NCBI RefSeq assembly: GCF_000802245.2
Contig: NZ_CP021080.1
Coordinates: forward strand, 1,674,001 to 1,738,000
Length of the DNA stretch: 64,000 bases
Direction: 5' to 3'
Origin: Streptomyces pluripotens
GTDB taxonomy: Bacteria; Actinomycetota; Actinomycetes; Streptomycetales; Streptomycetaceae
Below the pieces are notes generated by a model. The model was given only the letters and a program-made list of their open reading frames with translations. It did not search any database and was not told the DNA's origin. A program made the translations under genes and the position numbers. This document shows positions 1-9,382 of this stretch, piece after piece. Numbering within the stretch: position 1 is the stretch's first letter; each line of letters begins with the position of its first letter.

Positions 1-422
1 TGATGGCTGTGCTGCACTGGTCGATCGGTCTGCAGATGACGCGCGCGGCCGGCACGATCGGCTTCCTGTCCCTGGTCACCACCTGTTTCGCGGCGATCGT
101 GCAGTGGTTGAACGCCCGCTTCGGCGCGGCGGGCCGGATCCTGGTGCTGGCGCTGCTGATGCTCCAGCTGACTTCGGCGGGCGGCACGTACCCCGTGGAG
201 ACCAGCCCCGGCTTCTTCACCGCGATCCACCCCTTCCTGCCGATGAGCTACATCGTGGAGGCCTTGCGGCGGCTGATCACCGGCGGCGGACTCGGTCCGG
301 TGTGGCAGGCCTGCGGCGTGCTCACCGCGTTCACGGTGGGAGCCCTCGCGCTGACCGCCCTGACGGCCCGGCGCCGGCAGGTGTGGACGCTGGACCGGCT
401 GCACCCGGAGCTGAGCCTGTGA
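1..422 (+). CDS. YhgE/Pip-family membrane protein, C-terminal part (5' end outside window)
   Basis: About 139 codons of the C-terminus are visible; the reading frame is already open at the left edge, so the start lies outside. The visible part has at least three hydrophobic segments and the stretch TSAGGTYPVETSPGFF followed by HPFLPMSYIVEALR, which is typical of the C-terminal membrane domain of YhgE/Pip proteins (ABC-2-like multi-helix proteins of poorly defined export function). It ends 47 bp before a TetR-type regulator on the same strand, a common arrangement in which the regulator controls the membrane protein. Family assignment is from motif recognition; substrate is unknown. Confidence 0.8.
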   Translation, partial: MAVLHWSIGLQMTRAAGTIGFLSLVTTCFAAIVQWLNARFGAAGRILVLALLMLQLTSAGGTYPVETSPGFFTAIHPFLPMSYIVEALRRLITGGGLGPVWQACGVLTAFTVGALALTALTARRRQVWTLDRLHPELSL

Positions 423-469
423 TCCCCGAGAGGCCCCTGCAAGCGCGAGTACCTGTGACAATCAGGGCC

Positions 470-1099
470 ATGGAAAGCAGCAGCGCCAGGTCCGGCGGCA
501 GCACGCGTCGCGAGGCCACCCGGCAGAAGCTCTACGAAGCGGCCGTCACGCTCATCGCCGAGCAGGGCTTCTCCGCGACCACTGTGGACGAGATCGCCGA
601 GCGGGCCGGAGTCGCCAAGGGCACGGTCTATTACAACTTCGCGAGCAAGTCGGTCCTCTTCGAGGAACTGCTGCGGCACGGCGTGGAACTCCTCACCGCG
701 TCCCTCCGGGAGGCGGCCGAAGGGACCGCCCATGCGGGTGGCAGCAGGGTGGACGCGCTGGATGCGATGGTCCGCGCGGGTCTGGTCTTCATCGACCGGT
801 ACCCGGCCTTCACCCAGCTGTACGTGGCCGAGCTATGGCGTACCAACCGGGCCTGGCAGTCGACGCTCATGGTGGTCCGGCAGGAGGCCGTCGCGGTGGT
901 CGAGGAGGTGCTGCGCGAGGGCGTGGCAGCCGGCGAGTTCAGTGAGGAGATCGACGTGCAGCTGACGGCCGCCGCGCTGGTCGGCATGGTCCTGGTGGCC
1001 GCGCTGGACTGGAAGTCCTTCCAGCCGGAGCGCTCCCTGGACGACGTCCACGCGGCGCTGTCCCGGCTGCTCCAGGGCCGGGTCAGCGGAAGTGCCTGA
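470..1099 (+). CDS. TetR/AcrR-family transcriptional regulator
   Basis: A 209-residue protein, normal for TetR repressors. Residues about 15-60 hold the helix-turn-helix: TRQKLYEAAVTLIAEQGFSA, then DEIAERAGVAKGTVYYNF, the classic TetR recognition helix. The rest is a helical ligand-binding and dimer domain. I chose the ATG at 470 because it begins just before the HTH; the frame is open much further upstream but that part overlaps the preceding gene. It probably controls the adjacent YhgE/Pip gene (inference from position). The perfect palindrome at 1371-1392 is a possible operator for this or another regulator. A strong terminator follows the gene. Confidence 0.92.
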   Translation: MESSSARSGGSTRREATRQKLYEAAVTLIAEQGFSATTVDEIAERAGVAKGTVYYNFASKSVLFEELLRHGVELLTASLREAAEGTAHAGGSRVDALDAMVRAGLVFIDRYPAFTQLYVAELWRTNRAWQSTLMVVRQEAVAVVEEVLREGVAAGEFSEEIDVQLTAAALVGMVLVAALDWKSFQPERSLDDVHAALSRLLQGRVSGSA

Positions 1100-1143
1100 G
1101 CGGGGCGTCGAGGTCCGCACCGGGCCAGCCCCGGACAGACGAC

Positions 1144-1183
1144 GAGGAAGGCGCCGACCCGCAACCGGACCGGCGCCTTCCTC
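1144..1183 (+). terminator. Rho-independent-type terminator after the TetR gene
   Basis: A perfect 13-bp stem (1144-1156 with 1171-1183, arm GAGGAAGGCGCCG) and a 14-nt loop lie 45 bp after the tetR stop. It is followed by a C/T-rich run, not a clean U-tract, as is usual in Streptomyces. Confidence 0.8.
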
Positions 1184-1370
1184 CCCCCGTGGCGGTCTTC
1201 CCCCGGACCCCCGTGTCTCGCTTCCGCCGACGGATCGGCGGAAGGAGCGGCCGGTGGGCGGGCGCCGTTCCGCCGCCCCGTGTCGGCGGTGCCGGGCCAC
1301 GCCCCTTGCCGTGCCTCCACTGTCTCGTCTCCGCACCCGGCGCCTCATCCGCGCACATACTCATTCGCTG

Positions 1371-1392
1371 GTCTGAGTACGCGTACTCAGAC
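1371..1392. promoter_or_regulatory. 22-bp perfect palindrome, probable operator
   Basis: The half-site GTCTGAGTACG is followed immediately by its exact reverse complement, giving an uninterrupted 22-bp palindrome. It lies 86 bp before the flavoprotein gene start at 1478, in a 378-bp intergenic region (1100-1477) that otherwise contains only the tetR terminator and GC-rich sequence. The symmetry fits the operator of a dimeric repressor such as the neighbouring TetR protein. The binding protein is not identified. Confidence 0.55.
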
Positions 1393-1477
1393 GCGCCCGC
1401 AGGTGCCTGGGGGTCCGGTCCGCGCGGTCGACCGCCCATCGGCCGGGCTGTCGGTGGCGGCCGATAGAGTCGCGGGC

Positions 1478-3013
1478 ATGGCACGGATTGCGGTGATCGG
1501 CGCCGGGATGGGCGCGATGGCAGCCGCCGCCCGGCTGGCCGTTGCGGGCCACCGGGTGGTGGTGTACGAGCGCACGGAGACGTACGGCGGCGCGGTGCGC
1601 CGGTTCGAGCGGGACGGGTTCCGCTTCGACACCGGTCCGGGGCTGCTGACGCTTCCGGCCGTGTACCGCGACCTGTTCGTCAAGACCGGCAAGGAGGCGC
1701 TGGAGGACTGTGTCGAACTGGTCCAGGTGGACCCGGCGGCGCGGCACGTCTTCTCGGACGGCACCGAGGCGTCCTTGCCGAACGCCTCGCGCGCCGGGGT
1801 CGTAGCCGCCCTGGACGAGGCGCTGGGAGCAAGGGCGGGTGAGCGCTGGGGCGACTTCCTGGTGCGGGCCCGCGAAGCGTGGGAGCGCACCCGCAGGCCA
1901 CTGCTGGAGGAACCGCTGTGGCCCAATTGGCAGGTGCTGGCCAGCAAGGAGCCGTATCCGAGCGTTCCGCACAGGCGGCTGCTGCGCACCCGGCGCGCGG
2001 TCGCGCTGCACGAGATCGGCGCCTGGGAACTGCGGGACCCCCGCCTGAGGGAGCTACTGGACGGCTACGCCCTCGCGCACGGTGTCGATCCCGAGGTGGC
2101 CCCGGCGAGCGCGGCCGTGCTGCCTTACCTGGAGCACGCCTTCGGCACCTGGTACGTGCGCGGCGGAATCCGGGAGCTGGCTCGCGCGGTCTACGAGCGG
2201 TGCCGGGAGCGGCGGGTGGAATTCGTCTTCGGTGCCGAAGTCACCCGGATTCTCGACGAGGACGGCCGGGCGGCCGGGGTGGAACTGGGCGGGGATGCCT
2301 CCCGGGCTGCGGGTACCGGGGGAGAAACCGTGGCGGAGGCGGACGTCGTCGTCGGCACCGGCCCTTGGCGCCTGCGCGGTCTGACGGACCGGAAGCCGTA
2401 CGGGCCCGGGGCCGTCGAGCCGGAGGCCGAGGACCGCTGCCCGGGGCGGGTGGTCGTATGCCTGGCGCTGCGTGGTGCGCGCGAGCCGAACACCGCGCAC
2501 CGCACGGTGGTGCACGCGACCGACGGCGGGGGTGATCTGGAACTGTTCCGGCACGGGACGCTGCCCGACCTGCCGACGGTCGTGGTCGACCGGCCGGACG
2601 ACCCGGCCCTGCGGCCCAACGGGGAGCACGAGTCCATGGTGCTGACGGCGACGGTGCCGTCCGCCGCCGAGTACGACTGGGCCGCGCCAGGGGCCGCCGA
2701 CGCCTTCGCGGACCGGATGGTCACCGCCGCTGAACGCGCCGTGCCCGGACTGCGCGCACGGATGCTGTGGCGCGAGGTCCGCACCCCTGTGGACACCGAG
2801 CGGGAAACGGGCGCTGCGGGTGGTGCGGTTCCGCCGCCGGCGCTGGCGGCACCCGAGGGCGTGCTGCACCCGGCCAACACCACGGCGATACCGGGGCTGT
2901 TCACCGCCGGCGGGTGGTCCCACCCCGGGGGAGGTCTGCCGCACGCGGGCATGTCGGGTGCGCTGGTCGCGGGGCTGATCGTGGAGGGGCCGAACTTCCG
3001 CGGCTCCCAGTGA
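1478..3013 (+). CDS. FAD-dependent oxidoreductase, phytoene desaturase (CrtI)-like
   Basis: A 511-residue flavoprotein. The N-terminus has the dinucleotide-binding motif IAVIGAGMGAMAAAARLA (GxGxxG region), an acidic end to the second strand (VVYERTETYGG), and then FRFDTGPGLLTLP, as in CrtI-type phytoene desaturases and related amine-oxidase-like enzymes. The C-terminus has the second FAD contact, around GLFTAGGWSHPGGGLPHAGMSGA. No carotenoid genes such as crtB or crtE lie nearby, so a carotenoid role is not supported; the substrate is unknown. ATG at 1478 was chosen because the Rossmann motif begins directly after it. It ends at a terminator shared with the convergent gene. Confidence 0.85.
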   Translation: MARIAVIGAGMGAMAAAARLAVAGHRVVVYERTETYGGAVRRFERDGFRFDTGPGLLTLPAVYRDLFVKTGKEALEDCVELVQVDPAARHVFSDGTEASLPNASRAGVVAALDEALGARAGERWGDFLVRAREAWERTRRPLLEEPLWPNWQVLASKEPYPSVPHRRLLRTRRAVALHEIGAWELRDPRLRELLDGYALAHGVDPEVAPASAAVLPYLEHAFGTWYVRGGIRELARAVYERCRERRVEFVFGAEVTRILDEDGRAAGVELGGDASRAAGTGGETVAEADVVVGTGPWRLRGLTDRKPYGPGAVEPEAEDRCPGRVVVCLALRGAREPNTAHRTVVHATDGGGDLELFRHGTLPDLPTVVVDRPDDPALRPNGEHESMVLTATVPSAAEYDWAAPGAADAFADRMVTAAERAVPGLRARMLWREVRTPVDTERETGAAGGAVPPPALAAPEGVLHPANTTAIPGLFTAGGWSHPGGGLPHAGMSGALVAGLIVEGPNFRGSQ

Positions 3014-3022
3014 GGTCGGCTC

Positions 3023-3055
3023 GAAGGCCTCTGGGCCCGCCGGCCCGAGGCCTTC
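3023..3055. terminator. Hairpin between convergent genes
   Basis: Arms GAAGGCCTC (3023-3031) and GAGGCCTTC (3047-3055) enclose a second GGGCC/GGCCC helix. The hairpin lies between the convergent flavoprotein gene and the disordered membrane protein gene, and overlaps the latter's stop codon, so it could serve both strands. Confidence 0.65.
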
Positions 3056-4025
3056 AGAAACGGTACTGCTCGTCGTACCCGGCGCCGCCCTGCGGCTGCT
3101 GCCCGCCCGCCTGGTACGGGTACGGCTGCTCCTGCGGGAGTTCTCCGCCGTAGGTCTCATCGGCGCGCTGCTGGGGCATCCACACCCCGTCGGCCGGCGT
3201 TTCGCCGTAGCCGCCGGTGGCGTAGGAGTCCGGGGAGTAGCCCTGCTGGCCGTACTGCTGCCCGTATCCGGTGCCGTACGAGGGGTCACCGTACGGCTGG
3301 CTGCCGACGTACGGGTCGGAGTAGTTCGCGTAGCCCTGCTGTCGGCCCCCGTCGTCGTAGCCGTAGCCCTGCTGGGCGTAGCCGGAGTAGTCACCGGAGT
3401 AGTCATACGCATGGCTCTGCTGCTCGTCGCCCGACGGCTGAGCGGTTGCTGCGTAGGCGGTGTCACCGTAGACACCGTAGTTGCCGGTGTCCTCGGGCAG
3501 GGGCTCCGGCTCGTAGACGGCGGTGGTCTCGGCGGCGCGGCCGACGGGGCGGGCCGGGGTGAAGACGTCGTCGCGGTCGTAGTCGTAGTCATCGCCGTAG
3601 CCGTCGGTGTAGCTGTCGGCGTAGCTGTCGGCGTAGTCGTCACCGTGGTCGTCAGGGCTGGCCGTGTGGTCCTCTTCCGGATCGGTCGTGCCCGAGCCGG
3701 AGTCCTCCGGAGCCGGGCCGCGCCGGTCCGCCTTGCCCCGGCGGCGCTTGCTGCCGCCGGACTCGGAACCGGGGCGCTTGACCGCCCAGCCGGCGGCGAA
3801 GCCGCGACGGAACGACAGCGTGACGTAGGTCTGCCCCACCGCGAAGGCGATCGCCCCGATACCGATGACGACGACGGACGGGATCAGCACACCGAGTACG
3901 ACACCGAGGAAGCCGACGAACGCGAGCAGCCGCCATCGCAGGCGCGCCTTGTACTGCAGCAACACCTCACCGAGCAACCACAGTGCGACGATGCCGAACG
4001 CAATGTAGAGGACCGTCCAGCCCAT
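3054..4025 (-). CDS. Membrane protein with long Tyr/Gly/Gln/Asp-rich disordered tail
   Basis: 323 residues. Residues 1-70 form about three hydrophobic segments (MGWTVLYIAFGIVALWLLGE, then LLAFVGFLGVVLGVLIPSVV and VIGIGAIAFAVGQTYVTL). A basic patch follows (SKRRRGKADRRG, about residues 92-103), then roughly 215 residues of low-complexity sequence rich in Tyr, Gly, Gln, Asp and Ser, with short tandem units such as DDYADSYADSYTDGY and YGQQYGQQGY. This architecture recurs as a hypothetical membrane protein in Streptomyces genomes; no enzymatic domain is visible. The tail probably faces the cytoplasm because of the positive-inside basic patch (inference). It sits downstream of metF on the same strand with a 56-bp gap. 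Function is not known. Confidence 0.8.
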   Translation of the reverse strand: MGWTVLYIAFGIVALWLLGEVLLQYKARLRWRLLAFVGFLGVVLGVLIPSVVVIGIGAIAFAVGQTYVTLSFRRGFAAGWAVKRPGSESGGSKRRRGKADRRGPAPEDSGSGTTDPEEDHTASPDDHGDDYADSYADSYTDGYGDDYDYDRDDVFTPARPVGRAAETTAVYEPEPLPEDTGNYGVYGDTAYAATAQPSGDEQQSHAYDYSGDYSGYAQQGYGYDDGGRQQGYANYSDPYVGSQPYGDPSYGTGYGQQYGQQGYSPDSYATGGYGETPADGVWMPQQRADETYGGELPQEQPYPYQAGGQQPQGGAGYDEQYRF

Positions 4026-4081
4026 GTACGCCCCTCTCCCAGCGGCCGCTACGCAGTGTGTCGTATCGCGGTGCGACCGGT

Positions 4082-5040
<959 letters not shown>

Positions 5041-5136
5041 CCAAGCGTGGGAAATTTGCCTGATTTGTCGATTTTCTGTCCACTCCGTGGACAACGGCCC
5101 TGGGCCGGCGCCCCGGGAGGCGCCCCGCACAATCCG

Positions 5137-5784
5137 CTAGACCTGCCGAAGCAGCTTGGTGAACTCGGCCGCCGCGGCACCCGGGTCGTCCGCTTCCGTG
5201 ATCGCCCGCACCACCACGACCCGGCGGGCGCCGGCGTCCAGCACCCGGTCCAGGTTGCCGAGGTCGATACCGCCGATGGCGAACCAGGGACGGTCGGTAC
5301 CGAGGCCCGCGGTGTACCGGACGAGGTCGAGGCCGGGGGCGTGGCGGCCGGGCTTGGTGGGGGTGGGCCAGCACGGACCGGTGCAGAAGTAGTCGACGCC
5401 CTCCTGTACGGCGGCTGCGGCTGCCTCGGCCTCGGCATGTGTGGAACGGCCGATCAGCACATCCTCACCGAGGACCGCCCGGGCCGCGGGCACGGGCAGA
5501 TCGCCCTGGCCGAGGTGCAGCACATCGGAGCCGGCGGCGTGGGCGACGTCTGCCCGGTCGTTGACCGCGAGGAGCTTTCCGTGCCGGGCGCAGGCGTCGG
5601 CGAAGACCGCCAGGTGCTCCAGCTCCTCACCGGCCTCCAGTCCTTTGTCGCGCAGCTGCACGATGTCGACACCGCCGGCCAGGACCGCGTCCAGGAACTC
5701 GGCAAGATCGCCCTGGCGCTTGCGGGCGTCCGTGCAGAGGTACAGACGGGCGTCGGCGAGCGCGGCGCGGGCGGTGTCGGACAT
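5137..5784 (-). CDS. thiE: Thiamine-phosphate synthase
   Basis: 215 residues, typical for ThiE. It couples HMP pyrophosphate to the thiazole phosphate to give thiamine phosphate. Visible motifs: [43 protein letters not shown] (the NDR and HxGQxDL signature), [27 protein letters not shown] (phosphate loop) and [14 protein letters not shown] at 5784 was chosen over longer in-frame starts because it is preceded by AGGGGGGAC. The partner genes thiO-thiS-thiG lie about 2.5 kb away in the opposite orientation. No TPP riboswitch was recognised in front of thiE itself. Confidence 0.93.
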   Translation of the reverse strand: MSDTARAALADARLYLCTDARKRQGDLAEFLDAVLAGGVDIVQLRDKGLEAGEELEHLAVFADACARHGKLLAVNDRADVAHAAGSDVLHLGQGDLPVPAARAVLGEDVLIGRSTHAEAEAAAAAVQEGVDYFCTGPCWPTPTKPGRHAPGLDLVRYTAGLGTDRPWFAIGGIDLGNLDRVLDAGARRVVVVRAITEADDPGAAAAEFTKLLRQV

Positions 5785-5907
5785 GGGCGGGTCCCCCCTG
5801 GTCGGTGCTGCCTGGCGGCCGGTGCACCCGACGGTCGGTGCACCTGGTGGTTCTGCGGGTGGTGTGCGGGCCCGGAGCCCGCACACCACCCCCTGGTTCG
5901 GATCGGC

Positions 5908-6273
5908 TCAGACGGCGAGCGCCTGGGCCCGGCGCTTCACCTCCGTGCCGCGATTCTCGCTCAGGGCCTGAGCGGGGGTGCCGGGCAGGGTCGGGTCGGG
6001 AGTGAAGAGCCACTCGATCATCTCTTCGACCGTGAACCCGTCATCCCGCAGGAGCGTCAAGGTCCCGAACAGGCCCTTGACGACCTTGTCCCCGTCGATG
6101 AAGGCGGCGGGGACGTGCAGCGCCCGGTTCTCGCCGCGGCGTACGGCGATCAGCTGCCCCTCCTTGACCAGCTGCCGCACACGCGTCACCTCGACGCCGA
6201 GCTGTTCGGCGATGTCGGGGAGAGTGAGCCAGGCGGGGACGAGAACATCGATCTTTGCGTCAATCTCGGTCAC
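5908..6273 (-). CDS. Rv2175c-family DNA-binding protein
   Basis: 121 residues. Residues about 15-50 (WLTLPDIAEQLGVEVTRVRQLVKEG) form a helix-turn-helix, followed by a beta-rich part and a C-terminal alpha domain (DDGFTVEEMIEWLFTPDPTLPGTPAQAL). The order matches the Rv2175c family of actinobacterial DNA-binding proteins. In Mycobacterium tuberculosis Rv2175c is a phosphorylation substrate of the adjacent kinase PknL. Here a PASTA-type kinase lies about 4 kb away (10490-12415), so a kinase-substrate relation is plausible by analogy only. thiE follows on the same strand with a 123-bp gap. Confidence 0.82.
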   Translation of the reverse strand: MTEIDAKIDVLVPAWLTLPDIAEQLGVEVTRVRQLVKEGQLIAVRRGENRALHVPAAFIDGDKVVKGLFGTLTLLRDDGFTVEEMIEWLFTPDPTLPGTPAQALSENRGTEVKRRAQALAV

Positions 6274-6443
6274 GGAACTAGCCTGCCATCCCCCACTGAC
6301 AGGCGGAAATCAGGCGGGTCCACCCGGACGGCGCGCCGGAGCACACCAGGGCCGCCCGGGCCGGCACGCGGTTGCTCGGTCCACCGAAACGACGTGCCGG
6401 TGGGCACGGGTGCCGGCCCCGGTCCGCGAAGCGCGAGGGCGCC

Positions 6444-7676
6444 TCAGCCGGCCGTGGCGCCCTTCAAGGGCCGGGCCGGGTCCGCGATCGCCTCGGGATC
6501 CATGCGAGGGCCGGTCTCGATCAGCCGTCGCCCCTGCGCCAGGTCGCGCGGCCGGCCCACCGCCAGCAGGGCCACCAGCCGGTCCTCGCGCAGCCAGCAC
6601 ACCGTCCAGGACGGACTCGACGGGTCACCGCGCCACACCATGCGGTCAGCAGCAGCGTGGTGGCCGGCGTACTGGACGAAGCGGCCGAACTGCTCCGACC
6701 AGAAGTACGGCACCGGATCGTATGCGGTCGGAGTGCCACCCAGGATATTGGCGGCCACCGTGCGCGGTCCCTGCAGCGCGTTGTCCCAGTGATGGACGAG
6801 CAGCCGTTCGCCGTAGCGGGCCGAGGGGAAGGACGCGCAGTCGCCGACGGCGTACACGTCCGGCAGCGAGGTGCGCAGATGGGCGTCGGCAAGGATCTCG
6901 CCCTGTGCGCCCAGCTCGATACCGGAACCGGCCAGCCAGCCGGTGGCGGGCCGGGCACCGATCCCGACGACGACGGCCCCGGCGGGCAACCGCGTGCCGT
7001 CGGCGAGCACCACTGCGCCCGGCTCGACACGCTCCACCCGCACGTGGGTGCGCAGCTCGGCGCCGCTGTCGGCGTACCAAGTGGCCATGGGCGCGGCCAC
7101 CTCCGCGGGCAGGGCGCCCGCGAGCGGCTGGCCGGCGGCCTCCACGACCGTCACCGCGCAGCCGGCCTCGCGGGCGGCCGTGGCGAACTCGGCTCCGATC
7201 CAACCCGCGCCCACGACCACGATGTCATGCTGTCGGGCGAGCACGGGCCGCAACCGTTCGGCGTCGTCCAGGGTGCGCAGCAGGTGCACGCCCGGCACCC
7301 CCTCGGTGCCGGGCAGCGTGACCGGTTCGGCACCGATGGCGAGCACCAGCACGTCGTACGGCACCGGACCGGCCTCGGTGTCCAGCTCGTGGTCGGTGGG
7401 ACGCAGCGCCCGGACTTCGCAGCCGAGTCGCAGCTCCACACCGAGCGACTCGAAGTCGACGTCGAAGGCGGAGTCCTCGGCCTTGCCGAGCAGCACGGCT
7501 TTCGACAGCGGCGGCCGATCGTACGGCTGGTGCGGCTCGGCGCCGATGACTTTCACGCCGCCCTTGAAGCCTTGTTCCCGCAGGGCGATGGCGGTCTGCA
7601 CCCCGGCCATGCCCGCACCGACGACGACCACACGCCGTACTCGTGGCCCGCCCTCATGTACTGTCTGCTCGCTCAC
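6444..7676 (-). CDS. NAD(P)/FAD-dependent oxidoreductase (ferredoxin reductase-like)
   Basis: 410 residues. The N-terminus VRRVVVVGAGMAGVQTAIAL binds FAD; VIGAEPHQPYDRPPLSKAVL is the signature of rubredoxin/ferredoxin-NAD reductases; a second nucleotide motif, IVVVGAGWIGAEFATAAREA, binds NAD(P)H; and DVYAVGDCASF closes the FAD site. It would pass electrons from NAD(P)H to a ferredoxin or P450 system, but no partner is adjacent. I chose GTG at 7676; an in-frame ATG at 7712 would add 12 residues but has no better ribosome-binding site. It lies 32 bp downstream of the small gene at 7709-8059 on the same strand. Confidence 0.88.
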   Translation of the reverse strand: MSEQTVHEGGPRVRRVVVVGAGMAGVQTAIALREQGFKGGVKVIGAEPHQPYDRPPLSKAVLLGKAEDSAFDVDFESLGVELRLGCEVRALRPTDHELDTEAGPVPYDVLVLAIGAEPVTLPGTEGVPGVHLLRTLDDAERLRPVLARQHDIVVVGAGWIGAEFATAAREAGCAVTVVEAAGQPLAGALPAEVAAPMATWYADSGAELRTHVRVERVEPGAVVLADGTRLPAGAVVVGIGARPATGWLAGSGIELGAQGEILADAHLRTSLPDVYAVGDCASFPSARYGERLLVHHWDNALQGPRTVAANILGGTPTAYDPVPYFWSEQFGRFVQYAGHHAAADRMVWRGDPSSPSWTVCWLREDRLVALLAVGRPRDLAQGRRLIETGPRMDPEAIADPARPLKGATAG

Positions 7677-7708
7677 CCGATCACCATAGACAACTGACGA
7701 ACCGTCAG

Positions 7709-8059
7709 TCATGGGGCATGCGCGGTGACCTGTTCCACAACACTCGTGCCAGCACCCGGCCCGGACTCCCCCTTCCAGGTCTCCTCCAGGCGTATCCGCC
7801 CGTCGGGCAGCTCCACGACCACCGACACGCGGTGCCCCGAGGCCGTCGTCCCGTCGGTCCTGAGCTGCACGTACCGGAAGTCCAGCCGGTCGGCCGCACG
7901 GGTACCGACCAAGTGGCCGCGCACGACGTCGCCCCCTGCGTACTCGGCCGAGACCACGTCGTCCTTCTCGCGGTACGCACACCGCGTGCGGGTGCCCACC
8001 TGACCCGCGGCCTGGTCACTGACGGGGGCGAGGACGAGTCCGTCCAACGAGTGGGTCAC
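7709..8059 (-). CDS. Small conserved beta-rich protein, often labelled N-acetylglutamate synthase-like
   Basis: 116 residues. The pattern VSAEYAGGDVVRGHLVGT, DRLDFRYVQLRTDGTTASG and GRIRLEETWKGESGPGAGTS belongs to a small Streptomyces family that databases often label 'n-acetylglutamate synthase'. I see no acetyltransferase motif, so that label should not be trusted. GTG at 8059 was chosen for the upstream AGGGAG. It is divergent from the TPP riboswitch/thiO, with only about 160 bp between start codons. Function is unknown. Confidence 0.75.
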   Translation of the reverse strand: MTHSLDGLVLAPVSDQAAGQVGTRTRCAYREKDDVVSAEYAGGDVVRGHLVGTRAADRLDFRYVQLRTDGTTASGHRVSVVVELPDGRIRLEETWKGESGPGAGTSVVEQVTAHAP

Positions 8060-8112
8060 GGCACAGGGCTCCCTTACGGGGGGCGACCGGTGCGGGCTAG
8101 GGTGGCCACCGT

Positions 8113-8212
8113 ACAAGCACTCGCGGGAGCCTGGACGCACCGGGCTGAGAGGGAGGCTGGCGGCCTCCGACCGTACGAACCTGATCCGGGTCATGCCGGC
8201 GAAGGGAGGGGC
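8113..8212 (+). ncRNA. TPP riboswitch (THI element)
   Basis: The conserved CTGAGA at 8145-8150 is followed, after a variable hairpin, by ACCTGATC at 8179-8186, then CGGGTCATGCCGGCGAAGGG. These are the pyrimidine-sensing and pyrophosphate-sensing parts of the thiamine pyrophosphate aptamer. It ends about 10 nt before the thiO start, so control is probably translational, by masking of the GGGAGGGG ribosome-binding site when TPP is bound. That is established for the class and inferred here. Confidence 0.93.
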
Positions 8213-8221
8213 TGGACGCCC

Positions 8222-9382
8222 ATGTCGTCACGTACGTCCGACGTCCTCGTCATCGGGGGCGGAATCATCGGCCTGGTCACGGCCTGGCGCGCGGCGCAGC
8301 GCGGGCTGACCACGGCCGTACTGGACCCCGAACCGGGCGGTGGGGCCGCGCAGGTGGCGGCCGGAATGCTGGCCGCGGTCAGTGAACTGCACTACGGCGA
8401 GGAGACGCTCCTCGCGCTGAACCTGGAATCAGCCCGCCGCTACCCGGACTTCGCGGCCGAGCTGACCGAGCTGACCGGCCACGACCTCGGCTACCGCCGC
8501 TGCGGCACGCTCGCCGTCGCGCTCGACGCCGACGACCGCGCCCACCTGCGCGAGCTGCATGCTCTCCAGCAGCGCTCGGGGCTTGATTCGGTGTGGCTGT
8601 CGGGGCGGGACTGCCGGCGCCTGGAACCGATGCTCGCGCCCGGGGTGCGTGGCGGACTGCGGGTCGACGGTGATCACCAGATCGACCCACGGCGGCTGAC
8701 AGCGGCCCTGATGGCCGCCTGCGAACGGGCCGGGGTGGTGTTCCACCGCGTATGGGCCGAACGGCTGGACGTGGTACGGGACCGGGCTGCCGGGGCGACG
8801 ACGGCGGACGGCACCGAGCTGCGCGCGGGGCAGGTGGTGCTCGCGGCCGGCAGCCTGAGCGGGCAGCTCGCGGGCGTGCCGGACGCCCTACTACCGCCGG
8901 TGCGACCGGTGAAGGGCCAGGTGCTGCGGCTGACCGTGCCCCGCCGGTACGCGCCCTTCCTGAACCGGACCGTGCGGGCCGTGGTGCGCGGCAGCCAGGT
9001 CTACCTGGTGCCCCGGGAGAACGGCGAACTGGTCGTCGGCGCGACCAGCGAGGAACTCGGCTGGGACACCACGGTCACCGCGGGCGGTGTGTACGAGCTG
9101 CTGCGCGACGCCCATGAGCTGGTGCCGGGGATCACGGAACTGCCCCTCGCCGAGACACGGGCCGGGCTGCGTCCCGGCTCCCCGGACAACGCGCCGTTGC
9201 TCGGCCCGTCCGGTCTGGACGGGCTGCTGCTGGCCACCGGGCACTACCGCAACGGGGTACTACTCACACCGGTCACCGGGGATGTGCTGGCGCAGGTGCT
9301 GGCCGGCGGTGAGCTGCCGGAAGAGGCCCGCCCGTTCACACCGCAGCGCTTCGGCGCCGTACCCATGGAGCTGCCCGCATGA
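8222..9382 (+). CDS. thiO: Glycine oxidase ThiO
   Basis: 386 residues. This FAD-dependent amine oxidase makes iminoacetate (dehydroglycine) from glycine for thiazole synthesis. The N-terminus VLVIGGGIIGLVTAWRAAQR is the FAD motif. GGGAAQVAAGMLAAVSE and RPVKGQVLRL are typical of ThiO/DAO enzymes, and the C-terminus has GLRPGSPDNAPLLGP and LLLATGHYRNGVLLTP. ATG at 8222 follows the riboswitch and its GGGAGGGG ribosome-binding site. The stop overlaps the thiS start by 4 bp (ATGA), showing translational coupling. Confidence 0.95.
   Translation: MSSRTSDVLVIGGGIIGLVTAWRAAQRGLTTAVLDPEPGGGAAQVAAGMLAAVSELHYGEETLLALNLESARRYPDFAAELTELTGHDLGYRRCGTLAVALDADDRAHLRELHALQQRSGLDSVWLSGRDCRRLEPMLAPGVRGGLRVDGDHQIDPRRLTAALMAACERAGVVFHRVWAERLDVVRDRAAGATTADGTELRAGQVVLAAGSLSGQLAGVPDALLPPVRPVKGQVLRLTVPRRYAPFLNRTVRAVVRGSQVYLVPRENGELVVGATSEELGWDTTVTAGGVYELLRDAHELVPGITELPLAETRAGLRPGSPDNAPLLGPSGLDGLLLATGHYRNGVLLTPVTGDVLAQVLAGGELPEEARPFTPQRFGAVPMELPA

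Noticed and set aside
1478..3013. Carotenoid biosynthesis cluster around the CrtI-like gene
   Set aside because: No phytoene synthase, GGPP synthase or cyclase gene is nearby.
2054..3643. 529-codon minus-strand frame rich in Thr/Pro/Arg
   Set aside because: It runs across the flavoprotein and the disordered membrane protein in the wrong frames and has no recognisable domain.
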